Positions 1 through 9,802 of a stretch of DNA of 64,000 nucleotides are shown in pieces. Both the position numbers and the translations under genes were made by a program. Source of the DNA: Methanobacterium sp. ERen5 (GTDB lineage Archaea > Methanobacteriota > Methanobacteria > Methanobacteriales > Methanobacteriaceae); NCBI GenBank assembly GCA_024167805.1, contig CP099988.1, positions 2,116,001-2,180,000 of the forward strand, in the 5' to 3' direction. Position 1 is the stretch's first letter. Every line of letters begins with the position of its first letter. Below the pieces are notes generated by a model, which ran no database searches, had not been told where the DNA came from, and worked only from the letters and a program-made list of their open reading frames with translations.

Positions 1-311
1 ATGGTTAAAGGAGCATTACCACAGCCAATATCTAATAATTTCCCATTACCATCCCATTTTAATTCATCGAGTACCAAGCTCTGTATTTTTACCTGCAGAT
101 CACCACCTTCCGGTGCAAACTGAGCCCTTGCATATGAAGTGTACATGGTTACCATGAGGAAGATGAAGGCCAACACTATCACTGGGTAGTAGAAGTAAGA
201 AACAACAACAAACAACATTCCGAGGAGTCCTGGGATATAAACGTATTTGCTTGGAACCCAGTTTCCATAATCTATTCCTTTTTTATTCAAATTTTCCTCA
301 ATTTCATCCAT
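1..311 (-). CDS. Membrane-anchored SAM-dependent methyltransferase (3' part cut by window edge)
   Basis: Only the first 103 codons are in the window. The start ATG at 311 follows a good ribosome site (GGAGGAGGG). The N-terminal 20 residues are charged, residues about 25-55 form two hydrophobic membrane segments, and the last residues read LLDIGCGN, the motif I glycine loop of class I methyltransferases that binds S-adenosylmethionine. Methyltransferases with a two-helix membrane anchor are common in this order, but the substrate cannot be told from the visible part. It is divergent from the histidine kinase that starts at 427. Family is well supported; the function is unknown. Confidence 0.75.
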   Translation of the reverse strand, partial: MDEIEENLNKKGIDYGNWVPSKYVYIPGLLGMLFVVVSYFYYPVIVLAFIFLMVTMYTSYARAQFAPEGGDLQVKIQSLVLDELKWDGNGKLLDIGCGNAPLT

Positions 312-426
312 TAAATTACCCTCCTCCCAAAATTACATGGGATGTTATAAATATTTCTAAGCAAGTTTAATTAAATAAATATTAATTATAATCGATTCCA
401 TATAATATCGGGGGTTGATGAGTAGA

Positions 427-3400
427 ATGTCACACATAAAAATACTTACAGTTGAGGATAAAGTACCAGAAAACACTGATACAGCTAATATTTTGAACTC
501 GTTGGGCTTTGATGTGTCAATCCTGACATCGAATTTTGAAGAATTCTGTGCCCAAGACATCAACCACGATCTGGTTTTGGTGGAGTTAACCTCAACAGAA
601 AATTATGATGAACTACAACCAAAACTTGATGAATTGAATATTCCAGTAATTTTCATAACTGAATCGTCTGAAGAATTAGAAATAGAACAACTCAATCTCA
701 AACAACTCCATGATCAACTGGAAAGACCCTTCACTCCAACAGAACTCAAATACGCCGTTGAATTTTTAGTTTACAAACACAAAACTGAAAAGAAACTCAC
801 AGATGTTGCAAACAACCCTCCGCTACTTTTTAAAAATATTCCCATTCCCTACCACTCCCTGGACCCTGAAGGAAACATTTTAGACATGAACACTGCATTT
901 TTGAATGTTTTAGGATATTCCAAAGAAGAAGTGACTGGAAAGAATATCACAGAATTCATGACATCCAACACAGTAGAACATTTTGAAAAAAATTTCACAG
1001 AGTTCCAAAAAGCTGGTGAAATTCACAAAGCAGAAGTCAAACTGAAAAGAAATGGAGGATCTCATATCATTGTTTCCTACGATGCCAAGGTAGGATGCGA
1101 TGATTCCAATTCTGTTAAACAGACTCACTGTTTTTTTCAGGACATGACTGAAGTAAGAAAGTATGAAGAAAAAATAAAAGAAATTAACCATTTACATTCA
1201 ACCATCAGTCAAATAAATCAATCAATTTTACGAATTAAAGATAAAGATAAGTTGTTTCAAACCGTTTGTGATGTTTTTATTGAGTATGGAAATTTTGAAA
1301 TGGCGTGGGTGGGGATCCTTGATTTTGAAACAGGTGACATCAAACCTGTGGCCTATGCTGGAAATGAATCGGGGTATCTGAAAAAATTCCTCTCAACCTT
1401 TATAAAGACCCCATATTGCAGGAATTTTGGATTAAAAAGTTCAAAAATGGAAATCTAGGTGTTATGGGGAATGTTAATTCATTTGAGAACCGCGAATGGC
1501 GAGAAGAAGCTATTAATCGCGGTTATAATTCATTAATTTCCCTTCCACTTAAAGTTGAGGGAAAGATCATAGGAATCATCAATATTTACTCTGCCAAGCC
1601 AAATTATTACCTCAAAGAAGAAATTGATCTCATAAGTAAGATAGGATTGGATATATCCTTCGCAATTAAAGTTATTGATACAGAAAATGAAAGAAGGTTG
1701 GCAGAAATAGCACTGAAGGATAGTGAGAAACAGTACAGGGATCTGGTTGACAACTCCCTAATCGGAATATACAAAACCAATGTGAAGGGTGAAATTCTTT
1801 TTGCAAACCAAAGTGTGGCCAACCTATTCAATTACGACAGCATTGAAGAACTGAAAAACCATAACATCATCGATGTCTATAAAAACAAGGATGATCGCCG
1901 TGAATTTTTAGAGGTACTAAATAAAAAGGGAAGAATTACCAGGTGTGAAAGGGAAAATATTCGAAAGGACGGTCAAACAGTTCATGTTTTAAGCAGTGCA
2001 AGTTTGGATGGCGAGGTTATAACTGGTATGTTTATGGACATAACAGACCGTAAACAGGTTGAGGATAGATTTCATTCCATCATAAACAATTCAGCTGATC
2101 TGTTCATAATAGTAAACAATGAAAGACGCATAACCTTCAGCTACCCAACATCTGAACGTATTTTAGGTTACTCCAATAAATTTTTAACTGGTAAAGATCC
2201 CAGTGATTTTATCCATTTAGAAGATGTTGGAACATTTAATAAACATCTTGAGGAAGTGAGCAAAACCCGTAATAAAGGATTGTTCACTGAATACAGGATA
2301 AAGAAATCTAATGGAGAATATCTTCCTGTGGAAGCTGTAAGTCAGAACATGATGGATGTTTCCGGAATCAACGGTATTGTGATGACTGCCCATCCAATTC
2401 AAGAACGCAAAGAAATGGAAGAAACACTTCAAAAGAGTGAAGAAAGATACAAAACACTTTTCCAATTAGATCCAGATTACACCCTGGTTTTAGGGCTTGA
2501 TGGAAAAATATTGGATGTTAACTCTGCAACAGAACAGCTTTCAGGCATTTCAAAGGAAAAACTGGTGGGAAAACGCTTCAAGGACCTTAATATATACCCA
2601 GCTCGTGATGAATCTAAGCATATGGCGAAGTTTTCAAAGCTACTTAAAGATGGAAAACTACCTCCCTACGAATCCAGAGTTATTGATTTGGAGGGAGAAA
2701 TTCACTGGGTCAAAACAGTATTAACCATAATCAAAAGAAATAATGTTCCGATCTATTACCTAATTATTGCAACGGACATAACTGAACTTAAGAAGAAGGA
2801 AGAAGCATTAAAAGAAAATCAAAGAGCTTTTGAGACATTAATAAGCAACCTTCCAGGAGTTGCATACAGATGTAAAAATGACCCCATGTGGACCATGGAA
2901 TTTGTGAGTGGGGGATGTTATAATTTAACAGGGTATCATGCTAAAGATCTCATCGAGAACAACGAAGTATCGTACAGCGAAATAATTCACCCCGATGATA
3001 AGGAGCGGGTTTGGGACACCATACAAAAATCCCTGGATAAGAACGAACAGTTCAAGATGATCTACAGAATATGCACCAAGGATCTTAGTACAAAATATGT
3101 TTGGGAACAAGGAAGGGGCATATTTTCAGATAACAACGAGTTAATGTGGTTGGAAGGATTTATTACAGATGTTACACGCCGTATAATTGATGAAGAAAGA
3201 ATTAAGGAATCTGAAATTTATTATCGGACCATGTTTGAAAACACAGGAACTGCAACTGTCATAATTGAGAGGGATAAAACCATTTCTGAACTGAATACGG
3301 AAGCCGTAAATTTATCAGGCTATGCTAAGGATGAAATTGAAAACAAGAAAAAATGGACAGATTTTGTAGCGAAAACTGATTTGAATAGACTTGAGAATTA

Positions 3401-4223
3401 TTTTGAATTGAGGATGAAATCAGAAGCTGCTCCCAAGAAGTACGAAACAAAATTGATCAACAAAGCTGGGGATGTTAAGGATATTTTTGTTACAATAACA
3501 CGTATTCCTGGAACTAAAAAGGAATTAGCATCAATTTTAGACATAACCGAGCTAAAAAATGCAGAAAAAGATCTTCAAGCCTCCCTGAAAGAGAAGGATA
3601 TCCTTCTTAAAGAAATACATCACAGGGTAAAAAACAACATGCAGATAGTTTCCAGCCTACTGAGTCTTCAAACCCATTATGTAGATGAAGACGAAACTCA
3701 AAATGTTCTGAGGGAAAGTCAGGGACGGGTTAAAACCATGGCAATGATCCATGAAAAACTGTACAGTTCCAACGATTTCACACAGATAAGGTTCGATGAG
3801 TACATTGTAAAGCTCATATCAGACATATTCTACTCATGCAACGTTAATAAAGACAGAATAAAACCTGTTATCCATGTTGATGAGGTGAATTTAAACATAG
3901 AAACAGCAATACCATGCGGACTGATCATAAACGAACTAATATCCAACAGCCTGAAGTACGCATTTCCAAATGATGCCGCAGGAAATATCTGCCTATGCCT
4001 CAAAAAATCAGGAGAAAACTACGAATTAACAATATCTGATAGTGGTATTGGATTCCCTGAATCATTAGATTACCGAAATACAGATTCCTTAGGATTGCAG
4101 CTTGTCAACAATTTAGTGGATCAAATCGATGGAAAAATTGAAATTAACACAGATCAAGGAACTAAATTTAGTATTGAGTTTAAAGAACAGGAGTACAAGG
4201 AAAGAATAGCATTTCGCGACTAA
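427..4223 (+). CDS. Multi-PAS/GAF sensor histidine kinase with degenerate receiver (one frameshift)
   Basis: About 1265 aa once one base is restored. Order: degenerate receiver (about 1-115), PAS (130-245), GAF (260-420), five further PAS domains (about 435-1050), HisKA_2 dimerisation domain with EIHHRVKNN (phospho-acceptor His, near 1060), and HATPase_c with the N box INELISNSLKYAF and G box DSGIGF. No membrane segment is visible, so it is probably a cytoplasmic sensor. The receiver has DLVLVEL where the phosphorylatable Asp should be and ERPF where the conserved KPF Lys should be, so it probably cannot be phosphorylated. The reading frame breaks at A6 (1381-1386), inside the GAF domain. One extra A joins YLKK to the frame reading IPLNLYKDPILQ and completes the domain. 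ATG 427 is chosen because GGGGGTTGAT lies just upstream; ATG 418 is possible. Confidence 0.9.
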
Positions 4224-4773
4224 TTGGCTTTTACATCTAATTTTAGTCTGATCTATCCTGAAAATAAGTATAATGCACTCAAAGAGTTTAAAGATTTTTT
4301 GTTGGTGTAATCCTTTTTTGAAATCCTGCAATTTAAGATATAAGTGAGTTGGGCTTACTAAAAAAATAGGAGGTTGTGTAAGCCCAACTATGTACTTTAT
4401 ATCAAGGGTTAAATATTGGGGGTGTGTCAAATGTTTTTACACAGACACAGTTAGTTGTAACGTGCTCATGTTTTAAATTGATTTTCCCAATTTACACCCC
4501 AATCATACACAAATTCAAACCCAAAGAATACCCATTTAATTCTAAATTACCCCACTCTAAACCCATAAAAAAAATCCGAGACTGTTTGGTACAATACATA
4601 TGATTTTTTTTGTTTGCGGGATAATATGGAAACTATTTTTTTTTATTCTAGATTATCGGATAAATAAATAGTCTAAAAAAATATGTTCTGTGAAATCTAT
4701 TTTTTTTGAATAAACTGAACAATTTAGAGTACACATTTTTTATCCTAAAAATTTGAAGGCAGTATTTTAAACT
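4224..4773. other. Intergenic region holding a structured element
   Basis: 550 bases lie between the kinase stop and the end of the convergent methyltransferase. The only structure I can defend is the hairpin/tail element at 4347-4518. The remainder (4520-4773) is AT-rich with several T runs and no credible reading frame. Confidence 0.6.
4347..4518 (+). ncRNA. Putative structured RNA element, copy A (SD-in-loop hairpin plus conserved tail)
   Basis: A perfect 12-bp stem (4347-4358 with 4378-4389) closes a 19-nt loop containing AGGAGGTTGT, a Shine-Dalgarno-like sequence. Then follow AAGGGTT and ATATTGGGGG, a second hairpin (TGTGTC with GACACA, about 4423-4448) and a tail from 4480 to 4518. The tail matches copy B at 10479-10517 in 37 of 39 positions. 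The GGGGGTGT at 4418-4425 can pair with ACACCCC in the tail, which would close the whole element. No start codon follows the loop at translation distance, so it does not look like an ordinary ribosome site. It could also serve as the kinase terminator. Confidence 0.5.
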
Positions 4774-5577
4774 TTATTTGATTCCAATACCCTTAAAAAA
4801 GTTGTAAAAAAATACTCCATCGGGTTCTGTGGTTTTGTACAAATCTTTTATTCCCTTTTCCCAAGTTTCAAGGTCGATCATTCCAGATTTAATTGCCTGA
4901 TCCTTAACACCTTCCACCATTGCTATGATGGTCTTTTTATTGAATCCTTCAACCAATTCGGGATTGCTTGAATCCACATAGACAATTTTAGGTGAAACCT
5001 CAATATTTTTAAACCCGGAATTTTTTAAAAGTGGATATATTTCCCTTCCAATCATAGGATTACAATCAAGCCCAGTTTGGCATTTAACAAGACATTCCCA
5101 GGCTTTAACAGCTTCCTCTGTTTCAGGATAAAAATAACAGGAACCATGATCACCTTCGATGACTGTGATGGAACCACCCCTTTTAAGCACCCTTCTTAAA
5201 CCTTCCAGAGCCCCAATTGGATCCTTCAAATGTTCGAGTACGAAACAGACAAAAATATGATCAAATGTTTCAGCTTCAAATGATAAATTAAAAATATCAG
5301 CCACCTCAAATTCAACATTTGAAACTCCATGTTGCTTTAATAAAAGTTTTGCCCTGTTTACAGATTCTTCAGAAATATCTACAGATTTTATTTGGGCATC
5401 TGGACTGTTAGTTGCCAACATCAAAGTTTGCGCCCCAACTCCACATCCTGCTTCTAACACCTTACTACCTGCACTGTAAACTGTGTCATTGTGTAAAAGA
5501 TTTGCTAGTGTATTTGCCTGATCAACTAATCTATCAGATTCAATTTCTGAGTAACCATGAACATATTCGTCTTCCAT
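4774..5577 (-). CDS. Class I SAM-dependent methyltransferase
   Basis: 267 aa. Motif I is LEAGCGVGAQT (about residue 40). An acidic SVDIS follows (motif II), then VADIF, and then the hydrophobic FVCFVLEHLKDP block typical of UbiE/Methyltransf_11-type enzymes acting on small molecules. It is soluble, with no membrane segment. The start is supported by GGGGATTGAT a few bases upstream. The gene stands alone, convergent with the kinase, so context does not show the substrate. The C-terminal half (about 160-267) lies outside the core fold and may bind substrate. Confidence 0.85.
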   Translation of the reverse strand: MEDEYVHGYSEIESDRLVDQANTLANLLHNDTVYSAGSKVLEAGCGVGAQTLMLATNSPDAQIKSVDISEESVNRAKLLLKQHGVSNVEFEVADIFNLSFEAETFDHIFVCFVLEHLKDPIGALEGLRRVLKRGGSITVIEGDHGSCYFYPETEEAVKAWECLVKCQTGLDCNPMIGREIYPLLKNSGFKNIEVSPKIVYVDSSNPELVEGFNKKTIIAMVEGVKDQAIKSGMIDLETWEKGIKDLYKTTEPDGVFFYNFFKGIGIK

Positions 5578-5806
5578 AAAAAATCAATCCCCGTAATTTA
5601 CTTTTAATCAATATTTTGTGTTAATATTTATATTTTTATTCCAACCAAATTGACAATGCCTGAAAAATCATATTTATACTACCTAGAATTAAAAAATTAA
5701 GATTACAACATTTAAATCAAGTACTGAACATTCCTTCCCCCATAATGATAAATATAACTGAAAATGATCTATTATGAACTAATAAATTTTCTTGTGAGGT
5801 ATAAAA

Positions 5807-6054
5807 ATGTTTGACCCAAAAAAATTATGGATAGTGCAGTGGATCAAGTCCAGAAACAAGCTTCTGATATGGTTACAGGAAATTCTAATCGAAGAACAGG
5901 TGGATCTGAAATTGATGAGCTGATGTATAGGATGAGTCGAGATATGGAAGATCTTCGTAGAAAAAATCAAGAACTAACAGATCGACTAAATGATTTTGAG
6001 AGACAATTTAACCATTTAAAAGATGCTATCAACAGAAACAGTAAACGCTACTAA
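5807..6054 (+). CDS. Small coiled-coil protein (one frameshift near its start)
   Basis: The repaired product is 82 aa, beginning MFDPKKIMDSAVDQ and continuing into a charged helical tail (DLRRKNQELTDRLNDFERQ) that should form a coiled coil. The ribosome site GAGGT at 5796-5800 fits ATG 5807, but that frame is out of register with the long downstream frame. A7 at 5818-5824 would have to be A8 to join them. If the sequence is correct, translation would have to start at ATG 5827, which has no ribosome site. No family is recognised. A strong hairpin follows the stop. Confidence 0.7.
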
Positions 6055-6057
6055 AAC

Positions 6058-6077
6058 TAAACTGGAAAACCAGTTTA
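6058..6077 (+). terminator. Hairpin after the small coiled-coil gene
   Basis: An 8-bp perfect stem (TAAACTGG with CCAGTTTA) has a 4-base AAAA loop and begins 3 bases after the stop codon. It is followed by an AT-rich stretch. Position and shape suggest a transcript end or 3' stabiliser. Confidence 0.5.
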
Positions 6078-6167
6078 AAATTTTCAAGCCAAATCATTTT
6101 CATTTCATTTAATTGATGCTTCAAAAATTATGCCAGTTAATAAAAAAAGATTAAATATCGGATTTTT

Positions 6168-6842
6168 TTAGTATAAACTGGTTTTAATATCTTCCTTGAA
6201 CCTTTCAAACCCAATTTTATCGATGAAAACTCCCATACGGTTTTGCACACCCTTTTCCACATAGTAGTCCAATATTTTTTCGATGTAGATCATGACCTGA
6301 CTTTCAGACAAGTTTTCAGCCAACAACCTTCCAGGTCTTGCCTGCAGACCACAAGTTCCTCCAACAAGAAGTTTCCAGCCTTTAGGTGTTCCAATTAAAC
6401 CTATGTCCCTGACATTTGATTCACCACATGAGTTGGTGCAGCCAGATATGGCTATTTTAACCTTGTTAGGTGTTTTCATCCTGTGAAATTTCTCATCAAT
6501 CTTAAGACCGATGTTGATGGTGTTCTGATATGCCTTTTTACATGAACTATTACCTATACAAAATTTTGAGGCCCTCACACATTTTCCTGTGAAACCACCA
6601 GGTTCCATATCAAGATCAGCCCAAATAGCATCAATATCTTCTTCTTTAACCCCGTAAAATCCGATTCTATGTTCAGAATTTAATTTTATAATTTTAACTC
6701 CGTACTTATCCGCAACATCCGCAATTTTGTGGAGTGTTTTTGGATCAACCAATCCTCCCGGGATGTATGGAATCATTGCAAAACTTTTCATGTCCTTCTG
6801 AACTGCAGCACCCTTTTCAGGTATGTTCTCTTTTGTCACCAT
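6168..6842 (-). CDS. Small siroheme/4Fe-4S sulfite or nitrite reductase-like protein
   Basis: 224 aa. The N-terminal half is a ferredoxin-like nitrite/sulfite reductase half-domain (GGLVDPKTLHKIADVADKYG). The second half carries the siroheme/4Fe-4S cysteine pattern: CIGNSSC (C-X5-C), then CTNSC (C-X3-C) followed by GESNVRDIGLIG. Full assimilatory reductases are twice this length. Small single-repeat versions (dissimilatory sulfite reductase-like proteins) are known in methanogens, with uncertain substrates. GAGGTAATT precedes the ATG. It appears monocistronic. The family call is firm; sulfite as substrate is inference. Confidence 0.85.
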   Translation of the reverse strand: MVTKENIPEKGAAVQKDMKSFAMIPYIPGGLVDPKTLHKIADVADKYGVKIIKLNSEHRIGFYGVKEEDIDAIWADLDMEPGGFTGKCVRASKFCIGNSSCKKAYQNTINIGLKIDEKFHRMKTPNKVKIAISGCTNSCGESNVRDIGLIGTPKGWKLLVGGTCGLQARPGRLLAENLSESQVMIYIEKILDYYVEKGVQNRMGVFIDKIGFERFKEDIKTSLY

Positions 6843-7124
6843 AAAAAATTACCTCAACATTTACTATCTGGGTTTTAGGATAATAATTTATAGTACGCAT
6901 AATATTTTTCAGAACAATCCAATGAAAACTCTAAGATAAAAAAAGAATTAATTGGAAAATTGCACAGAATTTAGATAATTCCCATGTTGTGCCGGCTTTT
7001 AAGATGGATCCTTATGAATCATCCATTTCAAGAAGAGCCATTACAGCATCTACATTTTCAGGCACAACCCTTTGTCAATAGTTTTATATCCTTTTATACA
7101 TACATACTTCATTAAACCTCCACA

Positions 7125-7547
7125 TCAATTGTTGTTACCAGTTATTTTAATTAATTTAAGGTGACTTTTTTTGTTTTTATTTCCAATGAGCTTTTCCAAT
7201 GTTTTTGTTTCATTGAAGTCACATGGTTTTTCACATGGAGGTTTGTGATAGTACAAAGCATCCCTCGTTAGTTTAGCATTGACTGCTGCTTTACTCCTGT
7301 TTGGGAGTAGTTCTGAAATCTCATGGACATTTAGACCATGTTTATACAAGATATAAATCATCCATATTTCTTTATCTGTCCATTTGTTAATCGATCCCAT
7401 CTTTAATTTGATGCACCGTTGCAGTATTGATGCGTAACTCCTTCCAGGTAATTTTTTAGATTTGTATATTTGATCCGGTCCAAAATTTTGTTTATTTAAT
7501 GAAATTAATATTTTATCTTCTTCAGGAGTCCAATGTTTGCCGCCCAT
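7125..7547 (-). CDS. Protein with two Myb/SANT-like helix-turn-helix repeats
   Basis: 140 aa. Two similar units are visible. One runs from about residue 5 (HWTPEEDKIL ... GRSYASILQRC). The other runs from about residue 54 (KWTDKEIWMIYIL ... NRSKAAVNAKL). Each has the initial tryptophan, the acidic helix and the R-S/T-x-x-A-x recognition-helix pattern of Myb-like DNA-binding domains. The C-terminal 45 residues are basic and contain CEKPC, a possible metal or disulfide pair. The ribosome site GGAGAAAGG supports the start. I infer DNA binding from the fold pattern. There is no partner gene, and the SIS gene upstream has its own ribosome site. Confidence 0.6.
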   Translation of the reverse strand: MGGKHWTPEEDKILISLNKQNFGPDQIYKSKKLPGRSYASILQRCIKLKMGSINKWTDKEIWMIYILYKHGLNVHEISELLPNRSKAAVNAKLTRDALYYHKPPCEKPCDFNETKTLEKLIGNKNKKSHLKLIKITGNNN

Positions 7548-7639
7548 AAAACCTTTCTCCTTTAATTTTTTTAATCACTAAACACGTTATACAGAATTTT
7601 TCTATCTAATTTTAAGAGTATGGTTTACTCAAAAAAGTT

Positions 7640-8665
7640 TTATGTATATCTTATTTTCCCAATGTGCCTGGTTTCTCCAGGTTCTTCTCCATTGAAGCGT
7701 GTGAGATAATATATAAACCATTCTAGTGGTATTACAAGGGTAAATGGTGACATTAAACTGTTCATATCAGAGTAATCCTGCATTTTGTATACAATGGATT
7801 TTGTGCCCAGTTTTTCTCCAAATTCAATGGCATTTTTTGTAATTTTATCTCCAGGATAATTTGCATCTAAAAATATTATTAGAACATTTTTTTCTGTTCT
7901 TTCAATTAAACCATGACGAAATTCCCCGGAGTACACTGGACAGGCATGTTTAAGAGCTCCTTCCATAAACATGGTCATTGCCAGTTTGTATGCAAGACCG
8001 TAGTTTGGACCGCTTCCCATACAGTAAAACAGTTCTTCATCTTTAAATTGTTCTCCTAAACTTAATCCTTCAGACTGTGTTCTTTTAATCAAATCTTCAG
8101 TGATATTGGGAAGTTTCCTCATGTCTCTTAAAACATTTTTTTGTATGTCCAATATATCTCCACTAGTTTCATGATTCATCTGAAACAGTAAATTGTAAAG
8201 ACACATGAGTTGTGTTGTGTAGGTTTTAGTTCCGAGTATGGCCTTTTCAGTACCTCCATGTGTGATTATTGAAGCATCAGCTTCCTTGGCCATTTTAGAA
8301 TGTTTTTCATTTGTTATTGATATGGTGTAAATACCACTTTGCTTAGAGAGTCTAAGTGCAGCAAGTGTATCGGCTGTTTCACCAGATTGGGATGTTAATA
8401 TTGCTGCAGAGTTTTTATTATCTGTATTTTTATTGTAAACAAATTCATAACCTGTGTAAACTTCTATATCCCTATTTGAAATATAATCGGCCGCACTTTT
8501 GGCAGAGCAACAGGTTGAAAATGAACTGCCACAGCCAACGAGATAGATCTTGTTAAATTCATCCATCTTTGCTGCAAGTTCAGTCATGTGAACTTTTTCT
8601 TCCTTAAATGTTTTTTTTAAAGCACCAGGCTGTTCAAGAATTTCCTGATACATTTGATACTCCAT
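7640..8665 (-). CDS. Double SIS-domain sugar isomerase/deaminase (GlmS isomerase-like)
   Basis: 341 aa with two SIS domains (about 30-165 and 195-320), like the isomerase half of glucosamine-6-phosphate synthase and AgaS/FrlB-type enzymes. Sugar-phosphate-binding signatures are [30 protein letters not shown] and [23 protein letters not shown]. No N-terminal glutamine amidotransferase domain is present, so it is not a complete GlmS. GGAGGCGAA precedes the ATG. It follows the SemiSWEET and phosphatase genes on the same strand with a 44-base gap, suggesting a sugar-phosphate operon. The exact sugar is unknown. Confidence 0.85.
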   Translation of the reverse strand: MEYQMYQEILEQPGALKKTFKEEKVHMTELAAKMDEFNKIYLVGCGSSFSTCCSAKSAADYISNRDIEVYTGYEFVYNKNTDNKNSAAILTSQSGETADTLAALRLSKQSGIYTISITNEKHSKMAKEADASIITHGGTEKAILGTKTYTTQLMCLYNLLFQMNHETSGDILDIQKNVLRDMRKLPNITEDLIKRTQSEGLSLGEQFKDEELFYCMGSGPNYGLAYKLAMTMFMEGALKHACPVYSGEFRHGLIERTEKNVLIIFLDANYPGDKITKNAIEFGEKLGTKSIVYKMQDYSDMNSLMSPFTLVIPLEWFIYYLTRFNGEEPGETRHIGKIRYT

Positions 8666-8709
8666 TATTTCGCCTCCACAAATAAATGTAGTTTAAATTC
8701 AAACCTTAA

Positions 8710-9006
8710 TTAATAAATATTTGTTATATATCGGTATTTCCATACCACTGCTGCAGTAGTTATGGATAAAACACATCCAACGAAGTTGAGGATTAGGATG
8801 TAGTTATTAGATAGGTAAAGTCCGTAAAGAGACCAGAAGAAACAGTTGAAAAACATAACACAGTAGAGAATTTGTGATACTCCATCAGAGTTTTCAGTTT
8901 TCAATACTATTCTCATCTGATCAACCGTACTCAAGTACATTAAAAAGGTGAATAAAGATGCTAAACCACCTAAAACATCAATTGCAGTCATTGACATCCT
9001 TATCAC
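8710..9006 (-). CDS. SemiSWEET/PQ-loop sugar transporter
   Basis: 98 aa, three transmembrane segments (about 10-28, 43-62, 70-90). This is the usual length and topology of a SemiSWEET, which dimerises to carry sugars down their gradient. The PQ-loop region reads STVDQMRIVLKTENSDGVS, with Q rather than PQ. The reading frame overlaps the 3' end of the upstream phosphatase gene by 29 bases (20 if the ATG at 8997 is used), so the two are translationally linked. Starts at 8997 or 8991 are also possible. The substrate is not visible from sequence. Confidence 0.8.
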   Translation of the reverse strand: MIRMSMTAIDVLGGLASLFTFLMYLSTVDQMRIVLKTENSDGVSQILYCVMFFNCFFWSLYGLYLSNNYILILNFVGCVLSITTAAVVWKYRYITNIY

Positions 9007-9793
9007 TCAACCATTTCAAAAATTCAAAGGTTTCCTGTACATTTTCAACGTAGAAGTTGCCAGATTCTTTAACATGTTCTGGAACTTCTTTGGAGTTAAC
9101 AACAACACTCACTCCAAGGATTTTTTGTTCCTGACTCAGTTCCTTCAACTTTTTAAAGGCACAGACATCGTTGACATCATCTCCGATGTAAATTATTTTT
9201 TTGATGTTATTTTCTTTAATGAACTTTTGAAGAACACTGCCCTTATCATCCCCAACTGTAGGTCTGATTTCTAGAAGGTCCTTACCCTCAACTATCTTAA
9301 CAAGTTTACCCAGTGACATGGTTGATATGGTGTTTAAAATCTCCTTTTTCGCACAGCTCTTGGGGTAACATTCGTTGTAATGAACTGTTAGACTCAAAGT
9401 TTTGTATTCCAAATTAAAATCTGATGAATCATTCAACTTATTTTTAAGTTCTTGGTAGATTTCCTTAATAATGGGAATGTAAATATTTACACGGGAATCT
9501 GTGATTATTTTTCCATTTTTTATCCTTTGCAAGCCATGATTTCCCATATAAACAATTTTTTTAAGTTTAATTATATTTAGGGCATCGTTGATATCTCTAC
9601 CAGTTAACACTCCCACAAATTTTAATTTGGAAGATAGGACAAACAGGATATTTCTCATGTCTGTTGTTATTTCTGCATGTGATGGTTCAGATGTAACTTC
9701 ACTAATTGTACCATCAATATCAGTTATAACAGCTGATTGATCTTCTTTAAATGTTTTAAGATCATTTAAAGAATTAAAAAGATATTTTGCCAA
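8978..9793 (-). CDS. HAD-superfamily trehalose-phosphatase (OtsB-like)
   Basis: About 271 aa. HAD motif I is DIDGTISE (nucleophile and acid Asp), motif II is in VGVLTGRD, and motif IV is IGDDVNDVCAF. The MGNHGLQ and SLTVHY segments are characteristic of the trehalose-6-phosphate phosphatase group. I start at TTG 9793, which has GGAG about 10 bases upstream; an in-frame TTG at 9802 touches that site. No OtsA synthase is in the window, so the substrate could be another sugar phosphate. The gene overlaps the SemiSWEET gene, which suggests dephosphorylation coupled to sugar movement. Confidence 0.8.
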   Translation of the reverse strand: MAKYLFNSLNDLKTFKEDQSAVITDIDGTISEVTSEPSHAEITTDMRNILFVLSSKLKFVGVLTGRDINDALNIIKLKKIVYMGNHGLQRIKNGKIITDSRVNIYIPIIKEIYQELKNKLNDSSDFNLEYKTLSLTVHYNECYPKSCAKKEILNTISTMSLGKLVKIVEGKDLLEIRPTVGDDKGSVLQKFIKENNIKKIIYIGDDVNDVCAFKKLKELSQEQKILGVSVVVNSKEVPEHVKESGNFYVENVQETFEFLKWLSDKDVNDCN

Positions 9794-9802
9794 TATTATC
9801 AA

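Noticed and set aside
910..1191. Antisense reading frame opposite the kinase PAS domain
   Set aside because: It is rich in Phe/Ser with no ribosome site and mirrors the coding strand, so it is a shadow of the kinase gene.
1416..4223. Separate histidine kinase gene starting at TTG 1416
   Set aside because: The start would cut a GAF domain in half, and there is no ribosome site. One added base fuses it with the upstream frame.
4300..4518. Insertion sequence or MITE for the repeated element
   Set aside because: No target duplication or terminal inverted repeats that match between the two copies. The stems differ in sequence, unlike in transposon copies.
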